DNA from: Acidobacteriota bacterium
GTDB taxonomy: Bacteria > Acidobacteriota > Blastocatellia > Chloracidobacteriales > Chloracidobacteriaceae
Reading direction: 5' to 3'
NCBI GenBank assembly: GCA_016208495.1
Contig: JACQXX010000063.1
Location: 1 to 64,000, forward strand
Length of the DNA: 64,000 nucleotides
The notes below the pieces were generated by a model that was not told where the DNA came from, searched no databases, and worked only from the letters and a program-made list of their open reading frames with translations. Each line of letters begins with the position of its first letter. Position 1 is the stretch's first letter. Positions 51,118 through 58,327 of the stretch are shown here, in pieces. A program made the position numbers and the translations under genes.

Positions 51118-52705
51118 CTTTCTGTGCGGCGTCAAACATCAGGTCAAATGGAATCTCCTGCCCGGTCCAGGCAGCAAACTGGAGGCGAGCCTGCTCAACC
51201 AGCATTTCCAGCCCGTCCAGCGTGGCGATTCGCTGTGCCTGTGCCACCGCGAGAAGGGGTGTCAGGCGCGGGCGGTAAATCAAGTCATAGACCCAGTGCA
51301 GTCCAGAGAGTTGTTGCGGTGTCACAGGCATGGTAGCCGGGTTGGCTGTGCCATGCATTCCAATTGGGGTACAATTAACGGCGCCTTCAAACTGATGCCC
51401 GCGAAAATCTTCCAGCGAACGGCAATTGGTTCCAAATTTGTCGGCCAGCGCCTGAGCTTTTTCCTGATTGCGGGCAAAGAGCGTAACCTGTGCCTGACGC
51501 TGAACCAGCCCATACACGAGGGCGTGGGCTGATCCTCCAGCCCCAAGTACCGCCACCCGTGAACCAGCCAGTTTAAATCGTTTTTCAAGCGGAATCATGG
51601 CGCCATCCACGTCCGTGTTGTGGCCAATCAACCGGTTTCCTGCAATCAGCAATGTATTGACCGCCCCGACCGCTTCAGCGATTGTTGTCAGACTATCAAG
51701 CAACGGGATAACTGCCTGTTTATGTGGGATCGTGACACTAAATCCCATTGATTGAAATGGAACCTGACGGCTTTGAGGGTGGACAAGAAACTGGACAAAA
51801 TCAGCCAGATCAGTGCTTTGGGGTTGTACCTCAAACGGAAGATAGACCCAATCGAGCCCCAAGGCTTCAAACGCGGCATTGTGCATATGCGGCGAAAGCG
51901 AGTGCCCGACCGGTTTTCCGATCAATCCGGTGACTTTGGTCGCCGTTGAGAGTCGGTGGATGTGATACACCTGACGTAAATCAGCCGCTGAAAACTGGCC
52001 TGGTGCTGACAGATTCCCATCTGGCGCGGCAGAATAGGTTACCTGACTGCCAAGCGCCGGTCCCAAAATCCGGGTTGGTGCGCCAGGTGCTCCCATTCCA
52101 ATCAAAATAAACCGTTGCCTGGATTGCGCTGCCAGCAACTGAAAAGCAGTAAAGAGCGCCATCAGGTCACGAATCGAAGCTGTGCGGACCGCGAGTTTGA
52201 TGGTTGCCGCTTCGCGTGGAAACCGTTGCTCAATCAATGCCGGAAGATCCTCTGGGGTATGCTCAAACTCGTGCCAGGAAGCAATAATTTTGTCCCACGG
52301 AAGCGCCGCTGCTCCCAGTTTTTCAACCAGCATTGGCACAAAATCAGCTTCAAGATCAAACTGGACATCTGGAAGCGTCAAAACCTGGTGCCAGAAAGCC
52401 AGTCGTTCATCAAGGGAAATTTCCCGCTTGCCGCCCTGTTCTTTTGGGCGAAACGTGATAATCACTGGTTTTGAGCATTCGGCCACGAGCGTTTCAACCG
52501 TCAGGCGTGACTGACCTGGGTCAAGGTCTTCCAGAAAATCAAGCCGGAGTTCAATCCAGTCGGCATTCGGTTGAGCCTGGGCAATCGCCTGTCTTGCATC
52601 GCCAAGGGTTGGGGAGAGAATCGGGGTGCAGATTCGGGTTCCGGGTTCCGGGTTCCGGGTTCCGGGGTTAAAAGATGAAAAGGACATAAAGGACATAAAG
52701 GACAT
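51113..52705 (-). CDS. aroDE: Bifunctional 3-dehydroquinate dehydratase / shikimate dehydrogenase
   Basis: About 530 residues from the array-borne ATG at 52705; the conserved start of the enzyme is ICTPILSPTLGDAR, 24 codons later, with no normal start codon near it. Type I dehydratase (about 25-240): SWHEFEHTPE with the catalytic His and IKLAVRT with the Schiff-base Lys. Shikimate dehydrogenase (about 255-525): GLIGKPVGHSLSPHMHNAAF substrate loop and NADP motif GAGGSAHALVYGL. It carries steps 3 and 4 of the shikimate pathway. Chorismate mutase lies at 23.3 kb. The upstream 24 codons are repeat-derived: MSFMSFMSF, then NPGTRNPEPGTR. Confidence 0.92.
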   Translation of the reverse strand: MSFMSFMSFSSFNPGTRNPEPGTRICTPILSPTLGDARQAIAQAQPNADWIELRLDFLEDLDPGQSRLTVETLVAECSKPVIITFRPKEQGGKREISLDERLAFWHQVLTLPDVQFDLEADFVPMLVEKLGAAALPWDKIIASWHEFEHTPEDLPALIEQRFPREAATIKLAVRTASIRDLMALFTAFQLLAAQSRQRFILIGMGAPGAPTRILGPALGSQVTYSAAPDGNLSAPGQFSAADLRQVYHIHRLSTATKVTGLIGKPVGHSLSPHMHNAAFEALGLDWVYLPFEVQPQSTDLADFVQFLVHPQSRQVPFQSMGFSVTIPHKQAVIPLLDSLTTIAEAVGAVNTLLIAGNRLIGHNTDVDGAMIPLEKRFKLAGSRVAVLGAGGSAHALVYGLVQRQAQVTLFARNQEKAQALADKFGTNCRSLEDFRGHQFEGAVNCTPIGMHGTANPATMPVTPQQLSGLHWVYDLIYRPRLTPLLAVAQAQRIATLDGLEMLVEQARLQFAAWTGQEIPFDLMFDAAQKG

Positions 52706-52760
52706 AAGTTCGAAAACCCGGAACCCTGACAAGGTGACAAGGTGACAAGGTGACAAGGTG
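52634..52760. repeat. GGGTTCC array, AAGGACATA array and GACAAGGTG array at the aroDE start
   Basis: GGGTTCCGGGTTCC words (52637-52670), then AAGGACATA three times (52677-52706), AACCCGGAACCC, and GACAAGGTG four times (52727-52758). The minus-strand reading of the middle array gives the ATG-TCC-TTT codons that start aroDE. Confidence 0.95.
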
Positions 52761-52900
52761 ATTTTTTTCAGCCCTTATCTCTTAAAGGACCTGGAACCCG
52801 GAACCGCAATTTCCTGATAGTGTGAGACAGTAGTTTTGTAGATAATGTGCCACACACTCCACGACATCTACTTCACCACATCCAGGAAGGGAATTTCGCT

Positions 52901-53677
52901 ATGCAGACTGCTCCGCACGCTACTCCAAAATCCGTTCGTGAACAGGTATCAGCCGAAGAATGGCAGATTCGGGTTGATCTGGCCGCCTGCTACCGACTGG
53001 TGGCCCACTATCGCTGGGATGACCTCATCTTTACACACATTTCCGCCCGTGTTCCAGGTGCCGACCACCATTTCCTGATCAATCCCTATGGCATGATGTT
53101 TGACGAAATCACGGCCTCCAGCCTGGTTAAAGTTGACATCAATGGAAATATCGTCATGGAAACGCCATATCCGATTAACCCGGCGGGATTTACCATTCAT
53201 AGCGCTGTCCATGCCGCCCGCGAAGACGCCCGGTGTGTTTTACACGTCCACAGCTTGAATGGCGTCGCCGTGTCAGCCCAGAAAAACGGCTTGCTTCCGC
53301 TCTCGCAACAATCGCTGTTTGTGCTTTCAAGCCTTGGCTACCACAACTATGAAGGTGTGGCGCTTAACGAAGGGGAAAAACCCCGGTTGGTAGCGGATCT
53401 TGGGGAAAATAAATTCCTGATCCTGCGCAACCATGGCCTGTTGACCTGTGCTGAAACGATTGCCGATGCCTTTTTATATATGTACTTGATGGAAAGCGCC
53501 TGCACGATTCAGGTCCGTGCCCAGTCGGGAGGCGGCGAATTGATTCCCGTGCCGACGCCAATTTTGCAGGGAATCCAGGCTCAAGCCAAAGTCGTGACTA
53601 AAAGTGTTGGCGGTGCCCTGGCCTGGCCTGGGTTGTTGCGCAAACTTGATCGGATTGATCCATCATTTCGAGAGTAA
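52901..53677 (+). CDS. Class II aldolase/adducin family protein
   Basis: The protein has 258 residues from the ATG at 52901 (AAGGGAA nine bases upstream). The family zinc-binding motif HVHS (VLHVHSLNG, about 110-118) and a late RNHGLL (about 178-183) supply metal ligands, with THISARVP early on. Relatives include L-fuculose-phosphate aldolase, ribulose-phosphate epimerase-type and decarboxylase-type members. The sequence is closest in style to the adducin-like bacterial group whose reaction is not defined. It is probably a cytosolic oligomer. It is upstream of the DUF962 gene but spaced 78 bases. Confidence 0.88.
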   Translation: MQTAPHATPKSVREQVSAEEWQIRVDLAACYRLVAHYRWDDLIFTHISARVPGADHHFLINPYGMMFDEITASSLVKVDINGNIVMETPYPINPAGFTIHSAVHAAREDARCVLHVHSLNGVAVSAQKNGLLPLSQQSLFVLSSLGYHNYEGVALNEGEKPRLVADLGENKFLILRNHGLLTCAETIADAFLYMYLMESACTIQVRAQSGGGELIPVPTPILQGIQAQAKVVTKSVGGALAWPGLLRKLDRIDPSFRE

Positions 53678-53755
53678 CTATCGGAAAAGTTTAGAGTTCC
53701 GCCTTCAGGCAGGTATTGAATTGGAATTCTGATCGTGAACGACGAAGGAGAAATT

Positions 53756-54079
53756 ATGTCAGCGATTGCACCAGCGACGGTTCGCTACCAGAGTTTTCGA
53801 GAGTTTTATCCTTTTTATTTAGGCGAACATTCAAACCTGACCTGCCGGCGACTGCATTTTATTGGGAGTTGCCTGGTGCTGGTCCTGCTCGGCATTACGA
53901 TTGCCACGCGAAACCCGTGGCTGTTGCTGGCGGTACCGGTGTGCGGCTACGGGTTTGCCTGGGTTGGGCATTTCTTTTTTGAAAAGAATCGCCCGGCGAC
54001 TTTTACCTATCCAGTGTACAGTTTGATTGGTGACTGGGTGATGTTTGGGCAGATTCTGACCGGAAAGATTCCCTTTTGA
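53756..54079 (+). CDS. DUF962/Mpo1-like membrane protein
   Basis: The protein has 107 residues from the ATG at 53756 (AAGGAG five bases upstream). Hydrophobic helices at about 33-50 and 55-70, with conserved phrases FREFYPFYLGEHSN, RRLHFIGS and GHFFFEKNRPATF, identify DUF962. The yeast homologue Mpo1 is an iron-dependent dioxygenase of 2-hydroxy fatty acids; the histidines needed are present. It is followed after 11 bases by the hydrolase gene and is probably in one operon. Confidence 0.9.
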   Translation: MSAIAPATVRYQSFREFYPFYLGEHSNLTCRRLHFIGSCLVLVLLGITIATRNPWLLLAVPVCGYGFAWVGHFFFEKNRPATFTYPVYSLIGDWVMFGQILTGKIPF

Positions 54080-54090
54080 TGTGAGGTGTG

Positions 54091-54954
54091 ATGACCTATC
54101 AGACTGTTTGTGCCAATGGTATCAACTTTGCTTTTCTGGAAGCAGGGAAGGGGCCGACGGTGCTCTTGCTCCACGGGTTTCCGGACATTGCCGAGACCTG
54201 GGACTATCAAATCCCGGAACTGGTACAGGCCGGGTTTCGAGTCGTGGCCCCGTACCTGCGCGGCTATCCGCCAACTGAAATTCCTCAAGCCGGGTACTAT
54301 GACCGGGCGACCCTGGTGCTGGACATCAAAGAATTGATCCTGGCCGTCGGGAATGGCGAACCGGTCTTTCTGGTGGGGCAGGACTGGGGTGCCGCGATTG
54401 CCTACGGTGTGATCGCGGCCTTTCCCGAACTCATCCGCCGGGCAGTGGTGATGGCAATTCCACATCCAGCCATGATTTTGCAAAGTCTGGCCAATCCTGA
54501 ACAGGTGCATCGGGCTTTTCACTGGTGGTTTTTTCAGTTGCCCGATTTGCCTGAAAAATCAGTTGCCGCCAACAATTTTGCCTTTATTGATTACCTGTGG
54601 AAGTACTGGTCTCCTGGTCACGACGATGCCGACCATATCCGCCAGATTAAAACCATGCTTTCAGTTCCCGGCGTCATCTCATCAACCATTGGCTATTATC
54701 GGGCGATGTTAAATCCTGTGAACCAGGACCCGGCACTGGCTGAAATTCGGAAGGCACTTGAAAACCCAATCCAGGTTCCAACGCTGGCCATTTGCGGCTC
54801 AAAGGATATTCGCGGAGAAGTTCTGGAAGCCCAATCGGTCTTTTTCAAGGGCGAGTACCAGTCAGCTATCATTCCCGACTGTGGGCATTTTTTGCACCGT
54901 GAACAACCAGCCCAGGTCACCCGCCTGATCCTGAACTGGATTTCACAAACCTGA
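54091..54954 (+). CDS. Alpha/beta hydrolase, epoxide hydrolase-like
   Basis: The protein has 287 residues from the ATG at 54091 (GAGGTG nearby). Oxyanion motif HGFPD (about 33-37), nucleophile elbow GQDWGAA with Asp as nucleophile (about 98-104), and the final HFLHREQP with the catalytic His (near 270). An Asp in place of Ser is typical of epoxide hydrolases and haloalkane dehalogenases; the presence of HGFPD favours epoxide hydrolase. Cap-domain tyrosines that open the epoxide could not be assigned with certainty. It follows the DUF962 gene, which also acts on lipids. Confidence 0.88.
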   Translation: MTYQTVCANGINFAFLEAGKGPTVLLLHGFPDIAETWDYQIPELVQAGFRVVAPYLRGYPPTEIPQAGYYDRATLVLDIKELILAVGNGEPVFLVGQDWGAAIAYGVIAAFPELIRRAVVMAIPHPAMILQSLANPEQVHRAFHWWFFQLPDLPEKSVAANNFAFIDYLWKYWSPGHDDADHIRQIKTMLSVPGVISSTIGYYRAMLNPVNQDPALAEIRKALENPIQVPTLAICGSKDIRGEVLEAQSVFFKGEYQSAIIPDCGHFLHREQPAQVTRLILNWISQT

Positions 54955-55022
54955 GCCTCACAATGTTTATTCTGGTAAGGTGACCTTCATCCAAATATTC
55001 TAACTGCATTTCTTCAATACCT

Positions 55023-55661
55023 ATGAAACTTGCGAAAGCCCCAACTTCCGAAACACCTCTACCTCATCTCAATATTTTGGTGTTGGACGATGACCTTGAT
55101 TTCTGCCAGTACCTGGGGAATTTGCTGACGGATGACGGTCATCAGGTGCGGACGGCAAACGATCCGGATGCCTTCTGGCCGCTTGTTTCAAAACATCCGC
55201 CAGACCTGGTGTTGCTGGATATGAAAATGGGTGCCGTGCGAGGCGAAGAAATCCTGGCTGAACTGCTCCGGCGCGATCCTGAGTTGTGTGTGATTGTGGT
55301 AACAGGATTCCCAGATCTGGCCACCATGCGCGCCACATTTCAACTGGGTGTCTTTGACTATATTGCCAAGCCCTTTTCTTTGAGGCAGTTACGTGAATCA
55401 ATCCAGCGTGCGGTTGATGTGAAGGGACTTGGGAAAAATCCCTTAATCCTGTTGCGGGAACGATTGGGTCACCGGATCAAAATCCTGCGGGCTGAACGGC
55501 GGTGGGGGCTCAAAGATCTGGCTGAACACAGTGGGATCAGTATTTCCCAGTTGAGTTCGATTGAACGTGGCGTTCATCTCCCCAGCGTAGACGCGCTCTA
55601 TGCCATTTCCAAAGCCTTCAATAAGAAGATTTCAGTGTTGTTGGGGGAAATTGATTTTTAG
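55023..55661 (+). CDS. Response regulator with C-terminal XRE-type DNA-binding domain
   Basis: The protein has 212 residues. A receiver domain (about 16-130) has the acidic pair DDD in LVLDDDLD and the phospho-acceptor Asp in LVLLDMKMG, with the FDYIAKPF lysine. It is joined by a short linker to a Cro/C1 helix-turn-helix (about 150-210): LAEHSGISISQLSSIERGVHLPSVDALYAIS. Receiver-XRE fusions are uncommon; most receivers carry OmpR, NarL or Fis domains. No kinase is adjacent. The nearest kinases (28.5 and 62.6 kb) have their own partners. Confidence 0.92.
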   Translation: MKLAKAPTSETPLPHLNILVLDDDLDFCQYLGNLLTDDGHQVRTANDPDAFWPLVSKHPPDLVLLDMKMGAVRGEEILAELLRRDPELCVIVVTGFPDLATMRATFQLGVFDYIAKPFSLRQLRESIQRAVDVKGLGKNPLILLRERLGHRIKILRAERRWGLKDLAEHSGISISQLSSIERGVHLPSVDALYAISKAFNKKISVLLGEIDF

Positions 55662-55685
55662 GACGAGGTGCTTACCAGGCACTGA

Positions 55686-56159
55686 TCACAAAAGCGCCAG
55701 CATCCGGCGGCGGGTGGCGGCGACCAGTTCGGGAAGCGTCTCGACCGTTGGCACACCATAGCGCAGACACACCACCTCTACATTGCCCTTGCGCCAAAAC
55801 CCTTTGGGACAACACACAATCAGTTTTTGACTGGTGGCAAAGAGTCCCAGTTCGAGCAGTGTGATCGGAGCGTGCGTTTCCGGAGCAAAATACATTGCGA
55901 TGGCGTCTGCTTTTTCCTGGGCGTCGAGTTCCCATTCAACCTGTCCGCGAAAGTTTGGATTGCGGAGACTCTGCTCCCAACTGGCGTCCCAATCATCACG
56001 GCGCGGATTGAGGATGGTTACATCCAGGTCGCTCAGTTCTTGTTCGAACAGCGCCTGCCAGTGCACCGCCCGGCCCATTTCAATCGAGCCAGCCAGAAAG
56101 AGACCTGGCTGATTTGGGGCAAGATCAAGCGGTTGTGGAGGTTTCAAAATGAAAGCCAT
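55686..56159 (-). CDS. Nucleoside 2-deoxyribosyltransferase-like domain protein
   Basis: The protein has 157 residues of the Nuc_deoxyri_tr2 type. Landmarks are GLFLAGSIEMG (about 19-29), NPRRDDWD (about 51-58), QVEWELDAQEKADAIAMYFAPETHAPITLLELGL (72-106), including the catalytic-type Glu, and a C-terminal helix. These proteins are Rossmann-like and related to nucleoside glycosylases; the real substrate of this subgroup is unknown. The gene is convergent with the response-regulator gene, with 24 bases between stops. Confidence 0.8.
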   Translation of the reverse strand: MAFILKPPQPLDLAPNQPGLFLAGSIEMGRAVHWQALFEQELSDLDVTILNPRRDDWDASWEQSLRNPNFRGQVEWELDAQEKADAIAMYFAPETHAPITLLELGLFATSQKLIVCCPKGFWRKGNVEVVCLRYGVPTVETLPELVAATRRRMLALL

Positions 56160-56287
56160 AAGCGGATGTCCTTGAGTTGGAGAAGGGAACGAATGTAGTT
56201 GAAACAGCTTCTGGTTGATGGTAACAGTTGGGATTATCGCAAAAGTCGCTGGACTTGGAAAATTGAATCCATGGAAGTGAGGAATGT

Positions 56288-56986
56288 ATGTCTGAAAAAT
56301 TGCGGGAAGATGATGATTCAGGAAAGCACCCTGTCATAGAGGACTTACCCGAGACACCTGTCGAAGACGGGTTGGTGGTTGAATCTTCTAAAACTGATCT
56401 GGTTCCTATCGTTCGTCAGGGAAATATCGTCCGGCTAAGCACTGATGCCCTGAGTGCAGAGGCTCGGGCCGCGATTCACGCTGAACTGGCTGAAGAAAGC
56501 GGGCAGACATTTTTTATTGGAAGGGTTGAGAATGGGTATTCTCTCCAGTCAGCACGCCATCCAGACCAATGCCCCCAGTGCCAGTCGCCAACGAAACCCC
56601 ACATGGCGAGCTTGATCTATGCCACCGATCAGGGACCCAGAGTGATGACAACCAGAGGTGTCCATTTTTGTACTGCCTGTCCAACGGTGATTGTGGATGA
56701 AGACATGGTCGAGCGGAGTATGGCCGAAGAATTTGAATACCGGGGGCTCCTTGGGCTCGATTTTGATGGGAAGGCCAAACCCTGTTTCTTGAAGTATTGG
56801 AATGGTCAGGAGATGGTTGTCCTTGTGGACGAGGAAACCGGGTTCATGGAACTGGTGCCGAAAAACGAGTTAAAACTGTCCAAACCCACGATGGGCAAAG
56901 CGCCAACCCGTCAAGTGCCGAAAAAGAAATCAGGTCGAACCGCCATGGCCAAAAAATCCCGCAAACAAAACCGGAAGAAGAAGTAG
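56288..56986 (+). CDS. Hypothetical protein with CxxC pairs and a basic tail
   Basis: The protein has 232 residues. The N-terminus is acidic (DDDSGKHPVIED), the central region holds two CxxC pairs, CPQC (96-99) and CTAC, which may bind zinc, and the tail is strongly basic (KKKSGRTAMAKKSRKQNRKKK region). The family was not recognised. The acidic-to-basic switch is typical of nucleic-acid-binding or ribosome-associated proteins, but this is inferred. It precedes the DUF433 gene by 58 bases. Confidence 0.65.
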   Translation: MSEKLREDDDSGKHPVIEDLPETPVEDGLVVESSKTDLVPIVRQGNIVRLSTDALSAEARAAIHAELAEESGQTFFIGRVENGYSLQSARHPDQCPQCQSPTKPHMASLIYATDQGPRVMTTRGVHFCTACPTVIVDEDMVERSMAEEFEYRGLLGLDFDGKAKPCFLKYWNGQEMVVLVDEETGFMELVPKNELKLSKPTMGKAPTRQVPKKKSGRTAMAKKSRKQNRKKK

Positions 56987-57044
56987 ACCCGACTGTCTCT
57001 ATAGATGATTCTCTTTGCTGAAAGCCAATTGAGGAGGGTTCATT

Positions 57045-57383
57045 ATGTCAACGAAACAACTCCTGGACCGTGATCAGCCAGTTGGGGGTGAGTTTCAAGA
57101 AACCAACAACACTCTTGAAGCGACTGAAAAACCGCCAGGCTCTGATCAGAAACTATTGGAACGTATTTCAGTGAGTCCCGCCGTGATGGTTGGAAAGCCA
57201 GTGATTAAGGGAACACGAGTGACAGTTGAATATGTCTTGAATTTGCTGGCCCATGGTGCAACACAAGGCGAAATTCTTGAGGAATACGAAGGTCTTTGTG
57301 AGGAAGACATTCATGCCTGTTTTTTATTCGCCTCAAGATTCCTTGAAAAGTCGGGCACTCTTCAGACGAGAAGTGAAGGATAA
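57045..57383 (+). CDS. DUF433 domain protein (antitoxin of a DUF433/DUF5615 pair)
   Basis: The protein has 112 residues with a GGAGG ribosome site. The DUF433 core spans about 40-100: PAVMVGKPVIKGTRVTVEYV and LNLLAHGATQGEILEEYEGL, a HTH-like fold. The N-terminal 35 residues are a variable extension. DUF433 proteins usually precede a DUF5615 (PIN-like) gene, as here, and are regarded as its antitoxin. The two genes are separated by 5 bases. Confidence 0.9.
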   Translation: MSTKQLLDRDQPVGGEFQETNNTLEATEKPPGSDQKLLERISVSPAVMVGKPVIKGTRVTVEYVLNLLAHGATQGEILEEYEGLCEEDIHACFLFASRFLEKSGTLQTRSEG

Positions 57384-57388
57384 CGTCA

Positions 57389-57769
57389 ATGAGATTTCTC
57401 GTGGATGAATGCACTGGGCCTGCAGTGGCACGCTGGCTTCGTTCGTCAGGGCACGATGTGTATTCAGTTTTTGAGGAGTCCCGTGGAAGTGATGACGACG
57501 ACGTGATGAAAAAGGCGTTCGAGGAAAATCGAATTCTTATCACCAACGATAAAGATTTTGGGGAAAAGGTTTACCGTGAAGGAAAATCACATCACGGCAT
57601 TATTTTGCTGCGGTTATCTGATGAGCGCAGTCCCAACAAAATTGAACGACTCAGGATCTTGTTGGAAGAGAATGCCGATACCCTTCAAGATCAATATGTT
57701 GTGGTAACCGAAAGTAAGATCAAGTTTGCTGGTCGTCGGCTACCAGACGACCCAAATAGTTCAACCTGA
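57389..57769 (+). CDS. DUF5615 PIN-like protein (putative toxin)
   Basis: The protein has 126 residues. The family's acidic sites are Asp6-Glu7 (LVDECTG), an ITNDKDFGE segment (about 51-59) and the HHGIILLRL strand. DUF5615/Mut7-C-like proteins are PIN-fold RNases of type II toxin-antitoxin modules. It begins 5 bases after the DUF433 stop, so coupling is likely. Activity and target are unknown. Confidence 0.88.
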   Translation: MRFLVDECTGPAVARWLRSSGHDVYSVFEESRGSDDDDVMKKAFEENRILITNDKDFGEKVYREGKSHHGIILLRLSDERSPNKIERLRILLEENADTLQDQYVVVTESKIKFAGRRLPDDPNSST

Positions 57770-57791
57770 GAGAGCTGAAATTTGAATCAAC

Positions 57792-58268
57792 TCATGTTCC
57801 AGCCGTTAGCTGAAGTTCTAATGGTTTATTGGTTTTAGCCTTTGGAGAGATTGTGACGACAATTTGGACTGTATTCATTCCATTTGATTTCTTTTGTCCA
57901 GCCACCAAAAAATAACGACCCGGTGGAAGTTTTGGGAAGCAAAAACGGCCATCTGCTGCAGTTGTCCGCGCCGCAATCCGTTTGAAGGTGCTTGGGATTG
58001 CGTGATGTTTTGTTTGGGGAAAGTCTTTCGGGAGGGCATACACTTCAACCACCGCACCTTCAACTGAATCCAAAAATATCAGATCAACCACGCCATAAAT
58101 CCTTCGCTGATATGCGTCAGGGAGTTCAATATACTCATTGGCACCTTGTGGAACTTCATTCGGAGTTGCTTCCCGGCAATGACATTCCGACGATTGCCCC
58201 AACCACATCCACAAAAGAGCGAACAACAGAACCTGAATCATAGTGGTTGCCCCGTTCAAAAACTTCAT
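57792..58268 (-). CDS. Secreted protein with carboxypeptidase-regulatory-like domain
   Basis: The protein has 158 residues. The signal peptide (about 1-27) is followed by a beta-sandwich of the carboxypeptidase-regulatory-like (CarboxypepD_reg) type at about 50-150: GAVVEVYAL, TTAADGRFCFPKLPPGRYFLVA. These domains occur at the start of TonB-dependent receptors or alone as surface adhesion units. Here it is a lone domain. The gene converges with the DUF5615 gene. Confidence 0.75.
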   Translation of the reverse strand: MKFLNGATTMIQVLLFALLWMWLGQSSECHCREATPNEVPQGANEYIELPDAYQRRIYGVVDLIFLDSVEGAVVEVYALPKDFPQTKHHAIPSTFKRIAARTTAADGRFCFPKLPPGRYFLVAGQKKSNGMNTVQIVVTISPKAKTNKPLELQLTAGT

Positions 58269-58327
58269 CTCTGTCTTCAGCCCTTAGCCCCAAGCCCTCA
58301 GCCTGGTTTTCAACCCTGAACCCGATC

